Below, piece by piece: positions 36,422 through 48,864 of a DNA stretch of 64,000 bases; the stretch's first letter is position 1; each line of letters starts with the position of its first letter. The notes under the pieces are model-generated. The model did no database searches. It saw nothing but the letters and a program-made list of their open reading frames with translations, and had not been told where the DNA came from. Origin of the DNA: Phoronis australis. Taxonomy: Eukaryota > Phoronida > Phoronidae. The stretch is taken from the NCBI GenBank assembly GCA_002633005.1, contig NMRA01000308.1, forward strand, positions 261,678 to 325,677, in the 5' to 3' direction. Position numbers and translations under genes: made by a program.

Positions 36422-37490
36422 TGAATGTCAGTTGTGTACCTTTCTCTTTATTATGTTATATTGTAGAGGGCTACTTAAAGGTGCCTGTGGTTGGAAAGAG
36501 TTTCACTTCGATTAACGGATTAACGACACGCCGAGTGAATAAACCCCAGGCCCAGGCACCTTTGCTATGCAACGGCAAGTAGATGTTTTTCGTTTTCGAA
36601 ACAGAGAAATCTATAATGAACGAATTAACACGTTTAACTTTAGATCAAGCTGGTACAAGACGAACTTTTACAGCAGAGTACTCACAATGACCTGAAATCA
36701 CTCCAAACTTAACATCTCTCTAGTCTCTCGACTGAAACCGCACCGCGTACTTCCGTCGTAACGCGCATGTCCAGTAACAATGCCCTCTTTCGTCAACCAC
36801 CCGATGCATTTGTTCTAACCCCTTTGTGACGATGATGTACCAGAATACAAAGTGATGTCACGAATCTATCGAGAATAATTTTTGTTGAAAGAAATTAATT
36901 AAGTAAATAATGAAACAATACTTCAAATGCGTCTGCATAACTAAAGTAGGCCTACCGGGTTGAATCAAGTCACTCAATGTTCCTAAAATCCGTGACAGTA
37001 GAGTCTACCTTCCAGTCCATTAGTAAAAAGTTGGCCACGATAATTTAATTTGACTTACCCCCAGTAATAAGAAAAGTTGTCGAAATGCGACACTTTAGTC
37101 GGGGCACATGGTCCTCCGACAATAGATCAGGCCAGGTGAGAAAGCGTCTAGCTCCTGATCAGCAAAATTTTGGCAGCTCCGGTGGTAGTCATTCTTTAAT
37201 GAAGCAACTAACCACTGGCACGCTCGCCCGGCGATAAAGCGCCCTGCATCTCTGAACCCACTACCGCATACTGTCAAAAATCCGAAGTAGGGATTTTTTG
37301 GGTCACTTGGACAATCCCGGTGACCGGGTACCTTACATTAGGCAGTTTCTACTGGTGAAGAGGCTGGCACGACCCGTGACAGCACGCTTGATAACCGCGT
37401 ACGGAAAGCCTACATAAATTAGTGCACGTGACCAGATTAATTTGATTTAAGTTGATACTCTACACACGGTGCCGTTGCTTAATTTTCCAG

Positions 37491-37893
37491 GAGCTCCTAC
37501 GCACTAGATGTGAAACTTTTCACACCGGTATGTGCCACAGTTACGGCCGCAGCGGTCAATGGCCCGGACAGAACTTTGACTCCGCGCCAAGCCAGATCCT
37601 GGACACAGTCAGCCGCGAAGAATATACACCGTTCCCCTAGTTTTCACAGTTGTCACTTGAATTTCAAAAAATGTCAAATTGACCCACACATGCATATTAA
37701 CGGAAACTCGGAGTGTTCAACATTTTGTGATGGAGTTTCAAAGAACACAATTATCGTTAATTATTCACTTGAGACTATCAAAGTACGGGACCTGGGAGAC
37801 TCCAGTGATCCTCGTGATTGTGATAATTTGCTGGAATACAGAGAGTGGAACATTACCCACGTATGGCCGTTGCCGCAGCAAGCAGTATTTTAG
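37491..37893 (+). pseudogene. Frizzled-type cysteine-rich domain, frameshifted
   Basis: After an acceptor (aattttccag, ending 37490) the frame reads RCETFHTGMCHSYGRSGQ, then LDTVSREEYTPFP and a stop near 37638. A second frame takes over just there with SCHLNFKKCQIDPHM, SECSTFCDG and RDCDNLLEYREWNITHVWP, ending at 37893. The pattern C-x7-C, then C, CxxxC and a late C...W resembles a Frizzled cysteine-rich domain (a Wnt- or lipid-binding fold) read through one frameshift. A decaying gene copy or a single sequence error would both explain it. An intron from a GTATGT donor at about 37528 is an alternative but would discard half the domain. Confidence 0.4.
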
Positions 37894-37944
37894 CGTAGTT
37901 TCAATGTTTTAACACATTTAAATACAAACATTCTACATTCGTAT

Positions 37945-38141
37945 TTTAGAACACAAACATCGGATTTCCAGTACATGCGCATGCGCGAACCCAGCCTAAA
38001 CATACAGGGGGCCTCGAATTTTTGAGGATGTGGACCTTTTACTCGTTCAGAGATATGCATTGTGCATTCGCCGAATTCTGGCCTTACTGAACTTTCATCT
38101 CGTTTTCTGGGACTTTTTATTTCTCCGAGGAGGACATTTTT
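37945..38141 (+). repeat. Dispersed repeat R2, copy 2
   Basis: Diverged relative of 31700-31915, abutting the left end of the 38142-40355 foldback element. The foldback may have inserted into or beside it. Confidence 0.65.
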
Positions 38142-40355
38142 TAGACCGGCAGCCCAGAGCACTTAGCATAGATGAACGAGGTACCAACATCTGACCACGG
38201 GAGCATTTAGAGTACATCTCAGTAAGTACAGAAATGGATGTCTGCCGTTATCTGCACTCTGGGTGTGACCCCTGGGGGTCTTACAAAGGGACCAGAAAAT
38301 GAGCTACACTAGATATTCGAGGTACCGGCCAAAATTGATTTAAAACGAACAATAGTACCGCTCTCAACACCGAATGACCCATGACAGACAAATTGCACTC
38401 TGGAATGGGTCCGGCAGAAACCCGGAAATAAGGACCTCCCAAAAATGAGCTAGCACATACATTCGAGATACCATACAAAACCAATTCCATGTGATACAAT
38501 ACATGTCACAGATCACGAAAACCCCTATGACAGACAAAATACACTCTGGGTGGTACCCGGTAGAAACCTCCAAAAATCTCAAGCATGGTATGCCATCAAA
38601 ATTTGAGCTAGACTAGATTTTCGAGGTACCGAACAAAACTGATTTAAAACGAACACTAGTACCGCACTGAACATTGAATGACCCATGACAGACAAACTGC
38701 ACTCTGTAATGGGTCCGGCAGAAACAAAAAAGACCCCCAAAAATGAGCTAGCACATACATTCGAGGTACCACGAAAAACAATTACATAAGATTCAATACG
38801 TGTCACAGGTCACTAAATGCCCTATGATCTGCAGACAAAATACACTCTGGATTGTGCCTGGCAGAAACCCTCAGAAATCTCAACCACGGTATGCCATTTA
38901 TGAGACAGTGATTTTAATTATCTGTTACTATGCTGTTTAAAAGTGTTGCTCTATTTCATGTAGTTTATTTTGATTAAAGAAGGTTTTTAAAAACACGCCT
39001 GTTACTTTTCTTTCAACGTATTGTTTAGTAGTCAATGGGATGAAAGGGCTCTTTGGAAATAATTTTCGTGGCTCCTCGATCTAGCGCAAATATAGGGGCC
39101 ATATGTTATAGCTGACGTGTCCTTTCTGTTGGCAGTTTTGATAGCGTTTGATACATGTATTTTACACAATCTTCGTTCTTAAACTTCATTGAGTGGATTG
39201 GTTTTAGACAGTTCCTGGTATCCCAAAGTTTTACTGTTTTCAGGTACTTTCCAAAATACTTACTCTCTGCCATCGTCCCTTTTAACAACCAGTGCCGGTG
39301 AGAGCTCAGTAGACGCAAAAGTATAAACTCATCATCTAGTATGTCATATATTTTTAAAATGACTTACCGGTAGTTGAATTTTCTGGGGCTGGCGTTTAAC
39401 TGTCATAGGGTATATCTATTTGAATCACATGTAATTGTTTATTGTTGTACCCCGAATGGTGACCTAGCTCCTTTTACGGTGTAACTGAGTTTCTGGCAAA
39501 CGCCTTCCACAGCACAATTTGTTGTCTGTCGGTCATGGGTCATCTGGTGCGGCACGATTATTGGTTTTAAGTCAGTTTTAGCTGGTACCTCAGGTAACTA
39601 ATGTACCTCAATGTTTCGATAAGCATATACTGTGGTTGAGATTTTTGAGGGTTTCTGCCACGCACAATCCAGAGTGTATTTTGTCTGTCATAGGGCATTT
39701 AGTGACCTGTGACATGTATAGAACATCATGGTATTGATTTTGTGTGGTACCTCGAATGTATGTACTGGCTCATTTTTTGAGGGGGGCCCTTTTTTGGTTT
39801 CTGCCGGACCCATTCCAGAGTGTAATTTGTCTGTCATGGGTCATTTGGTGTTCAGTGCGGTACTATTGTTCGTTTTAAACCAGTTTCAGCCGGTACCTCG
39901 AAAATCTAGCCTAGCTCAAATTTTTGATGGCATACCGTGGTTGACATTCTTGGGGTTTTCTGCCAGGTACAATCCAGAGTGTAATTTGTCTGTCATAAGA
40001 CATTTAATGATCTGTGACATGTATTGAGTCATATGGAATTGGTTTTGTGTGGTACCTCGAATGTATGTGCTAGCTCATTTTTGAGGGGTCCTTTTTGGTT
40101 TCTGCCAGACCCATTCCAGGGTGCAATTTGTCATTCCATGTTCAGTGCGGTGCTTTTGTTCGTTTTAAATCAATTTTGGTTGGTACCTCAAATATCTAGT
40201 CTAGCTCATTTTGGACCCTTTGTAAGGCCCCCCGGGGACACAACCAGAGTTCAGACAACGGCAGACGTCGATCTCTGTACATACTGAGGCGGACTCCCGT
40301 GGTCAGATGTTGGTACCTCCTTCATCTATGCTATTTGCTCTGGGCTGCCGGTCTA
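38142..40355. mobile_element. 2.2-kb foldback element with tandem-repeat arms
   Basis: The outer ends are inverted copies (tagaccggcagcccagagc / tgggctgccggtcta). The arms, about 38142-38897 and 39625-40355, consist of alternating A and B blocks of about 150 bp; each block contains gacagacaaa, ccggcagaaac-like and gagctag...gaggtacc motifs. The centre (38898-39624) is partly unique, with one extra block. No transposase is present. The architecture matches foldback elements, whose long TIRs are built of internal repeats. Confidence 0.8.
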
Positions 40356-40445
40356 TTTTACCAACTTCACCCAGTCTTCCTGTGTGCGCGCAAGATGCGG
40401 ACCACTTACCCGTAATCAAACGTGGAAAATGAAAAATAATCGTAG

Positions 40446-40518
40446 CGCCCGAACAGGGACTCGAACCCTGGACCCTCAGATTAAAAGTCTGATGCTCTAC
40501 CAGCTGAGCTATCCGGGC
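40446..40518 (-). tRNA. tRNA-Lys (anticodon UUU)
   Basis: 73 nt folding as a complete cloverleaf. The acceptor stem GCCCGGA pairs with TTCGGGC, the D-loop reads AGCTCAGCTGGTAGAGC, the anticodon loop is CTTTTAA (UUU), and the T-arm is CAGGGTTCGAGTCCCTG with discriminator G. A and B box promoters are intact. No intron. It sits 90 bp beyond the foldback element. Confidence 0.97.
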
Positions 40519-40564
40519 ACTCTTCTTGCCATTGGACTCCAACTCATATTTAAACAAACTTTCC

Positions 40565-41690
40565 ATTACAGTCGTCTCTGATACAAAAATTCATGAAAGT
40601 AACTGAAAATACAGAACATTAAAACAACATAATAATATAAGTTACCTTACTATTGAAAGAAAATGGTATTATACAGCGGAAATAAAGGTGCTTCTCAATT
40701 CCGCCACCAGAGGTCTCTCCTGTAACAAAAAGTCGCGCTGTGGAGCCACAGAGATTAGTCTATGACTATTATATGGTGGAGCACGATTGCCGCAGCCCGG
40801 ACTCCATCAGAGGGTGAAATAAGGACTCAATTAAGTTCTCTATATTTATTGCAAATTTGTTTCGTTCTTTGATCACAAATGCAGTATTTTTTGTCCTTTA
40901 TGTTTATTGTTTATAGTCCGACTCTATTGACATATATAGTCCGGATACCTATCGTCGTCAGGCTCCAAAGGTCGTCCGCCATCTTCTTTCGCGTGTACCG
41001 CAGCCACGCTGGACTTAGTGTTCCAATTTGGAGTGCTCGTCTGCACGTTAGGTACTAACCTCTCGGGAGAAACGCGCATGGAAGAACTGAGACTAAAATT
41101 AATGCATTTACCGACTGTTTTTTTGAGACCACTTAACAACTTGTAGATTTTACTAATGCNTACAGTCGTCTCGGATACAAAAATTCATGAAAGTAACTGA
41201 AAATACAGAACATTAAAACAACATAATAACATAAGTTACCTTACTATTGAAAGAAAATGGTATTATACAGCGGAAATAAAGGTGCTTCTCAATTCCGCCA
41301 CCAGAGGCGCACGATTGCCGCAGCCCGGACTCCAACAGAGGGTGAAATAAGGACTCAATTAAGTTCTTTATATTTATTGCAAATTTGTTTCGTTCTTTGA
41401 TCACAAATGCAGTATTTTTTGTCCTTTATGTTTATTGTTTATAGTCCGACTCTATTGACATATATAGTCCGGATACCTATCGTCGTCAGGCTCCAAAGGT
41501 CGTCCGCCATCTTCTTTCGCGTGTACCGCAGCCACGCTGGACTTAGCGTTCCAATTTGGAGTGCTCGTCTGCACGTTAGGTACTAACCTCTCGGGAGAAA
41601 CGCGCATGGAAGAACTGAGACTAAAATTAATGCATTTACCGACTGTTTTTTTGAGACCACTTAACAACTTGTAGATTTTACTAATGCACT
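40565..41690. repeat. 0.55-0.6-kb duplication joined at a single N (41160)
   Basis: 40565-41159 and 41161-41690 are near-identical, except that the second lacks about 66 bp around 40720-40785. Both contain the outer end of the palindrome that starts at 41461. This looks like two alleles joined by the assembler. Confidence 0.85.
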
Positions 41691-43965
41691 TTTTTGTTCA
41701 TTTTCAGAAGATATTTTCGAAATTAAATTTTCTTCAGACGGAACAAAAACAACTTAGGGATTGTTTATGCAATGTATCTATTTGTCCCAGGCACTAACTG
41801 ACACCTGTTAGGCCAAAGGAAAAACGCAGCAGACAAATGGAACACCGTGGGTGCTTAAAACTTTCGGCCCACGCCTTGGTCATCAAAATATTGTCCACTT
41901 GTTTTTTATTGCAAATCAAAGTACTGAGCTCAACATTTTTGTTGAAATTTTTGGTTAAAGCATTTTGAATTTATTGAAGAAAATTAAAATACTTGAATTG
42001 ATAGAGAATGGCCACCAATAAAGTAGAACATTGACTTTATTTCACTATATTGCATTGTTATACATACAACACAGCATGACATAATCAAAAATAAAAGAAG
42101 AGATTGAGCAATAAAATGCAAATACAACTTAGGTAATTATTTATTTATGATTGTAGAAGCCTGTTAAAGGTGAGAAAAATCAAAGAAATTGGGTAATTTA
42201 TTAGAACAATAGTATCGAGGTTCAATGATCAACTTGCACCGACAAAGTCTCAAAGGGTTACAGTTCTGTTTTGGCTGACAAGGTGTTAACAGAGAATGAA
42301 GAAAAACTGAAAAGAAAAAGAAAGACAGCAGAGATAAGTGATGTTAAGAACAACAAGAGCAAAAAGTCAAATAAAGAGGACACAAATAGAAAATAAGTAA
42401 GGTCTATCTGGAATAAAACCGTTTGCGATTTACTTTCCAGGACTGAAACTCTAAATCAGTTTTAATCGACTTAGAAATCGATATCATACTAGTAAAACAG
42501 TTTGTGGTTGAAGTAGAATTCTTGTAAACCACTTTCCACTATTTTCTTGGCCTTTTTCTGTGTTTTTTTTTTTGTTCTTTCAAAAGGCGGCAGCATATGA
42601 CGACCATAAAAGTCATTATGAAATGGCTGCCGAAAAGCAATGCACAGTTCAAACAACTCGTCATAAATAAAAGAAAACTTTTGAATCAACTAACACTATG
42701 GATTTGTGAGAGTCAAATCAAGTTCTATGCAGAACATTCAACTTCAAAGTTATGCTCTGAATAAGATTTGATTTAACTCTCACAAATATATAGTATTCGT
42801 TGATTCAAATGTTTTCTTTTACTTATGCTGAGTTGTTCAACTGTACATTGCTTTTCGGCAGCCATTTCATAATGCCGCCTTTTCAAAGAACAGAAAACCA
42901 CACAGAAAAAGGCCAAGAAAATAGTGGAAAGTGGTTCACAGCAATTCTATTTCAACCACGAATTTACTAGTATGCTATCAATTTTTAAATCGATTAAAAT
43001 TGATTTAGAATTTCACTTCTGGAAAATAAATCGCAATTGTTTTATTCCAGATAGACCTTACTTATGTTCTGTTTGTGACCTCTTTACTCGACTTTTTGCT
43101 CTTGTTGTTCTTAACACCACTTATCTCTTTTCAGTTTTTCTTCATTCTCTGTTAACTCCTTGTCAGCCAAAGCAGAACTGTAACGCTTTGAGACTTTGCC
43201 GGCGCAAGTTGATCATTGAACCTCGATACAGTTGTTCTAATAAATTACCCAATAACGTATTGTTTGATTTTTTCTAACCTTTAACAGGCTTCTGAAATCA
43301 TACATAAAAAATAAATACCCAAGTTGCATTTGCATTTTATTGCTCAATCTCTTCTTTTATTTTTGATTATGTCATGCTGTGTTGTATGTAACAATGTAAT
43401 ATAGTGAAATAAAGTCAATGTTTTACTTTATTGGTGGCCATTCTCTATCAATTCAAGTATTTTAATTTTCTTCAAATAAATTCAAAATGCTTTAACCAAA
43501 ACTTTCAACATAAATTTTGAGCTCACTACTTTGTTTTACAATAAAAAACAAGTGGACAATATTTTGATGACCAAGGCGTGGGCCGTAACTGTTAAGCACC
43601 CAGCGTGTTCCATTTGTCTGCTGCGTTTTTCCTTTGGCCTAACAGGTGTCGGTTAGTGCCTGGGACAAATAAATACATTGCATAAACAATCCTCGAGTTG
43701 TTTTTTGTTCCGTCTGAAGAAAATTTAATTTCGAAAATATCTTCTAAAAATGAACAAAAAAGTGCATTATTATAAACTACAAGTTTTTAAGTGCTCTAAA
43801 AAAACAGTCGGTGAATGCATTAATTTTAGTCTCAGTTTTTCCATGCCTAACGTGCAGACGAGCACTCCAAATTGGAACGCTAAGTCCCGTGTGGCTGCGC
43901 TACACGCGAAAGAAGATGGCGGACGACCTTTGGAGCCTGACGACGATAGGTATCCGGACTATATA
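41461..43965. mobile_element. 2.5-kb near-perfect palindrome (foldback element)
   Basis: The left arm (41461-42723) is the reverse complement of the right arm (42762-43965), with small indels. The spacer is only about 38 bp. The outermost bases are tatatagtccggata / tatccggactatata. Reading inwards, both arms contain a short frame (TSTPNWN...KEDGGRPLEPDDDRYPDY) with no recognised domain. No transposase is visible. It probably belongs to a long-TIR non-autonomous transposon family; a true genomic palindrome is the alternative. Confidence 0.8.
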
Positions 43966-45705
43966 CTTGCTACTACTATTTTCTGAATCCTCTAGTCACA
44001 GTGATAGCCAAAAAATGTGTAGGCCAACTCATCGGTAGATTCTCTCTCTTATTCATAATTTCCGAGTTTTTCCAAAGCCGTTCATTTGCAACGCGGATTT
44101 AGTGAAGCCAGTTTGCCTTTATTATGAGCTCCTTTATTTTGACCAATAACATTTTAAAATGCTGTAGCTGATCCCATTCGACCATAGACACCGGCGTAAG
44201 CCTACTCTATGATTAGAGTGAGCCCGGGCGCCGAGATCAGTCACCCGCCGAAGTCACTAGTACAGCCGACTATAAGTCTGCGCTGACGTAGCCCCTCGGT
44301 TGGCCGGTTAGGGGCTACTGAATATTTCCCATCGCTTTCTGTACAAATTTTGTTCCGTGTATTTTAAACGGGCGGTAGGCCAAATCCCGGCCACCGATTA
44401 AAAGTTTTCACGTACTCTACACTCACAAGGGGGTGACGCGTGATAAGGCGCTGCGACGTCATCATTGCTGTACGGCGCATAAATTTTATGCAACTGGGGC
44501 CCAGGTGAAATTTGTGAGTTTTGTGTCCCATGGACTTTTTGTTCGTTAACAGGCGTACTTAATTTCTCGTAAGTTCCTCATGGCACCCAGTGATAGAACT
44601 TGAACTCGAGCGAACCGTGACCTTCATGGATGTTCAAGTTGTTGACTTAATTGTGCAGAGTCATGGTATGTGTTGATTATAACTCCATGTGCATTTATAA
44701 TGTTTCAATTATAGATTTTATTTGCTGAATTTTGAAATGCGTGACTTTTTATGGGGACTATCATAGCACCATCCAGGCCGGGCGGATGTAATTGCCTAAG
44801 TCCGGGCCGTCCTAAAAGATTCTGGTGGCTTTCTTAACTTATAATCAAGGGGCATTGCATGATCAAGAAGATACGAAGCTGTTTTCAGTGACTGACACTG
44901 AGAATTCAACGTGGACTTCACTCAAGATCGATATTTGTATCAAAACAAAATTTGACTAAGTCAAAATGACTAAGTCAAATGAGACTCAATGGCAGAAAGG
45001 ACAATGAAATCCGGGAAAGCCGACACAGGCTGACAGGCAGGAGAGAAGGAACTTAGTCTCCCACCACAGATAATAGATTCAACGAGTATCTATGGTCTCA
45101 CAGGCACAACAAGATGGCCTGTATTACCACCGTGTCAAACAGCGTCTATATATTTATATTTATCGTGATTCTATGCCATAACAAAACAAACGGCTGACTT
45201 TCAAGCCTCAATACATTCAACTATGCTTGATAACAACGGTTACTAAATATACCCAGTAAACTATCATGGTCCGACGAAGTGATTGCCGCTGCTAGCCAGC
45301 CTTAGTGCAGTGCTAACTAATAATATATATTTCAACAGCTACCTCAGCTGGATAGTGATTGCCCAACGGTGGCTAGACTGATTTAAAGTGCACCACTCCA
45401 TGGGTGGTATATGCGATTCCCCTCAGTCCGTCACGAGTCGATTTTGAGACCGAACGTCGGCTAATTCCCCTCTTCTGAGTGAAAATTAAGAAAGCCAGCT
45501 ACATTCATCTCATGAGTCCCAAAAATTCCCCTTAGGGTTTGACTCACTCTCCCTCGGGGAAAAACTCACTCTTAACTACGGTGGTGACAATCTGAAGGAG
45601 CACAACACGTTAGTACTTTTGACTACTTGCGGTAGAGGGCTTGCGTGCAGTGTGCGGGTGGGTGCTATTGAAACAGTTGATCGGGAGGTAGAATTTTCTC
45701 CTCAC
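43966..45705. other. Intergenic, no supported gene
   Basis: Mixed sequence with a moderately GC-rich patch (about 44,200-44,500). No coding or RNA feature was recognised. Confidence 0.4.
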
Positions 45706-45801
45706 CCCAAAAAGTTTCGAGGCGCAGGCACCTTTCCCGTCGGATGAACGAGTGCCCTCGCACATGCTACTAATGATGATGACGGTGGTGAAGATGATCA
45801 T
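45706..45801 (-). CDS. Possible signal-peptide first exon
   Basis: ATG at 45801-45799; 32 codons beginning MIIFTTVIIISSMCEGTRSS, a short hydrophobic leader, and ending exactly at a GTGAGG donor in phase 0. No downstream exon was identified, so this is only a candidate 5' exon of a secreted or membrane protein gene on the minus strand. Confidence 0.25.
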
Positions 45802-46544
45802 GATAGAAACGTCATCACTTGTTTACTTGTTAATTGTTATTTTCCACAATGAAAAAATAAATAACACTAACATCTACACAACTTTCCTGGAAACTACTAA
45901 AATCTGGGATTATCGCCATCTATTTATTCTTATATTAATTTTCCCAATTTGATTTCAGTAAAGACACCATTTCAGCTTCATATTAAATAAAAATACTGGA
46001 ATCAATTTTAGAGCGAACCAGCGTTTAATAAAAATGGTTATCAGATGCTAAGTCACCAAAATGAAGTGATCTTAAAAAATATAAAACTGTTTCACTTACA
46101 ACACGTTCATTTCTGCTGATACGGTGCGTAGCAGAATGGCTACCGAAGTTACTGAATAGTTTATTTTACATCGGATGCAGGCTTACAACAAAAACATTAG
46201 GATGCTCGTTTTAGATAAAAATAGTAAAGAATGAACTAAAATATGTACAACGATTAGGCAAAGGAAATATTTACAAAAAAAGTTGACATTATAAATAAAA
46301 GTAGAACTGGAGTTAAAACCTAGAAACAAAGTTTTAATCCAAGACATGTGCTCTAAAAGCATGACCTTACAGAAATCACAACAGTTACACTCGCACAGAT
46401 TCAGAGAATTGCTTCCAGGATAGTTTTTCGAAGTCATAAATCTTCAACTTAGTTCAAGGCTGCTTTGAGTTAATTTGGAAGTGCGTTCCATATATTAACT
46501 CCTTGGTATTTCTAGACAGTGATAACTGTCTGTAATTGAATTGC

Positions 46545-46614
46545 CATGGTCGGCGCACCATAGGGGGCTGGGGAGGCTATTGCCCCCCACTTTTTCAGTG
46601 CTGTGCCGCCCATG
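46545..46614. mobile_element. Hairpin mini-element, copy 2
   Basis: 70 bp from catggtcggcgcacca to gtgccgcccatg, with complementary ends and an inner ggctattgcc palindrome. Same family as 8257, 47821 and 52687. Confidence 0.65.
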
Positions 46615-47820
46615 ATTACAGTATGTAGTTCAACTACAGACGGTGGTCACTTTCTATGGTACTTCAAGAGGTTACAGTAGTCACCAGCTGGCTCGGCTAT
46701 AGACGGCGATCACTGTCAGCACTCCATGAAGTATCACAAACTAACTGGTTGGTATCGTTTACGTGCAAAACTTGACTTATTACTATAACATTAAGAATAT
46801 AGCCTTGATAAATACGAAAATATATCATCGTCAAGAAATGTTCGTGTTTTAGTTAGCCCTTTTGATGAACCCATCCGTATTCTAAAATGGCGAAAACAAA
46901 TGAAAGTGTATATTTACTGATCATCGAATAACCGACCACTTTACAACATGCGAAAAATTTATAAGGATAATTTCCAGTGTCAAAGCATGCGCACACCCAT
47001 GGTGGGGCTCGGGGGGCTCGAATGAGCCCCCCATTTGGCGAAGTAGGCAAATATGTCCGCCATAGAGAAATAAAAGGTCCGAGAAAATGATACGAAAGTC
47101 CACTAAACAAGCACAAATGCGCAATTCACAGTGGTGCCACCGTTGTTTTTAGTACGCCGGTTTTTGTTACCAAAACGTCCACAACGTCAGGAATTCGAGC
47201 CCCACCATATTGAAGGCTGGGTGCGCGCAGGCAAAGTTCAATTTTCAGATCCAGTCAGTCTAACGCAAGTATATGCTTTTANTCAATTTTAGAGCGAACC
47301 AGCGTTTAATAAAAATGGTTATCAGATGCTAAGTCACCAAAATGAAGTAATCTTAAAAAATATAAAACTGTTTCACTTACAACACGTTCATTTCTGCTGA
47401 TACGGTGCGTAGCAGAATGGCTACCTAAGTTACTGAATAGTTTATTTTACATCGGATGCAGGCTTACAACAAAAACATTAGGATGCTCGTTTTAGATAAA
47501 AATAGTAAAGAATGAACTAAAATATGTACAAAGATTAGGCAAAGGAAATATTTACAAAAAAGTTGATATTATAAATAAAAGTAGAACTGGAGTTAAAACC
47601 TAGAAACAAAGTTTTAATCCAAGACATGTGCTCTAAAGTATGACCTTACAGAAATCACAACAGTTACACTCGCACAGATTCAGAGATTCTCGAATTGCTT
47701 CCAGGATAGTTTTGCGAAGTCATAAATCTTCAAGGCTGCTTTGAGTTAATTTGGAAGTGCGTTCCATATATTAACTCCTTGGTATTTCTAGACAGTGATA
47801 ACTGTCTGTAATTGAATTGC

Positions 47821-47890
47821 CATGGTCGGCGCACCATAGGGGGCTGGGGAGGCTATAGCCCCCCACTTTTTCAGTGCTGTGCCGCCCATG
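47821..47890. mobile_element. Hairpin mini-element, copy 3
   Basis: Almost identical to the copy at 46545 because it lies in the duplicated block, so it is probably the other allele of that copy rather than an independent insertion. Confidence 0.65.
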
Positions 47891-48570
47891 ATTACAGTAT
47901 GTAGTTCAACTACAGACGGTGGTCACTTTCTATGGTACTTCAAGAGGTTGCAGTAGTCACCAGCTGGCTCGGCTATAGACGGCGATCACTGTCAACACTC
48001 CATGAAGTATTACAAACTGACTGGTTGGTATCGTTTACGTGCAAAACTTGACTTATTACTATAAGAATATAGCCTTGATAAATACGAAAATATATCATCG
48101 TCAAGAAATGTTCGTGTTTTAGTTACCCCTTTTGATGAACCCATCCGTATTCTAAAATGGCGAAAACAAATGAAAGTGTATATTTACTGATCATCGACTT
48201 TACAACATGCGAAAATTTATAAGGATAACTTCCAGTGTCAAAGCATGCGCACACCCATGGTGGGGCTCCGGGGGCTCGAATGAGCCCCCCATTTGGCGAA
48301 GTAGGCAAATATGTCCGCCATAGAGAAATCAAAGGTCCGAGAAAATGATACAAAAGTCCACTAAACAAGCACAAACGCGCAATTCACAGTGGTGCCACCG
48401 TTGTTTTTAGTACGCCGGTTTTTGTTACCAAAACGTCCACAACGTCAGGAATTCGAGCCCCACCATATTGAAGGCTGGGTGCGCGCAGGCAAAGTTCAAT
48501 TTTCAGATCCAGTCAGTCTAACGCAAGTATATGCTTTTACTTAAAATCCCCTACAGGAAGGACAAGCAAG

Positions 48571-48864
48571 ATGACTCAGGTCCTTTCGGATTGTGCAGTC
48601 AATACGTACTCACCCTCAATCCATGACACAAATCTTCTAACTCATGCAGAAGTGCAAATGCGGAAAAAAGAGCGCAAGGTGTCAAGTTACCAATTATTGG
48701 AAAATACGCTCAAATCTTATCACATTACAGTCATACGGCCAGACATTGCCGGCCACATGACAAGGGTGTTATGTAACAGAAGAGTTTATCAAGGCGACTC
48801 CATCCATGCACGTCGGAGACCTGCCAACGGGATTGGGAACAGATATGCAACGTGTGAACTGTAA
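48571..48864 (+). CDS. Unrecognised 97-codon open frame
   Basis: Starts MTQVLSDCAVNTYSPS and continues through a Lys/Arg-rich MRKKERKVSSYQLLENTLKS to RRVYQGDSIHARRRP. The composition is protein-like and the frame is uninterrupted from ATG to TAA. I recognise no domain, splice context or neighbour that would confirm it. It could be a small gene, an exon, or chance. Confidence 0.25.
   Translation: MTQVLSDCAVNTYSPSIHDTNLLTHAEVQMRKKERKVSSYQLLENTLKSYHITVIRPDIAGHMTRVLCNRRVYQGDSIHARRRPANGIGNRYATCEL

Larger units (their letters stand above)
46003..48538. repeat. 1.25-kb direct duplication joined at a single N (47282)
   Basis: 46003-47281 and 47283-48538 are near-identical throughout, with scattered small indels, and both end at gcaagtatatgctttta. 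Each contains one hairpin mini-element. Allelic concatenation is the likely origin. Confidence 0.85.

Noticed and set aside
40303-40581. Open frames on both strands containing EHQTFNLRVQGSSPCSG or SARTGTRTLDPQI
   Set aside because: These are translations of the tRNA-Lys gene and its flanks, a well-known annotation artefact.
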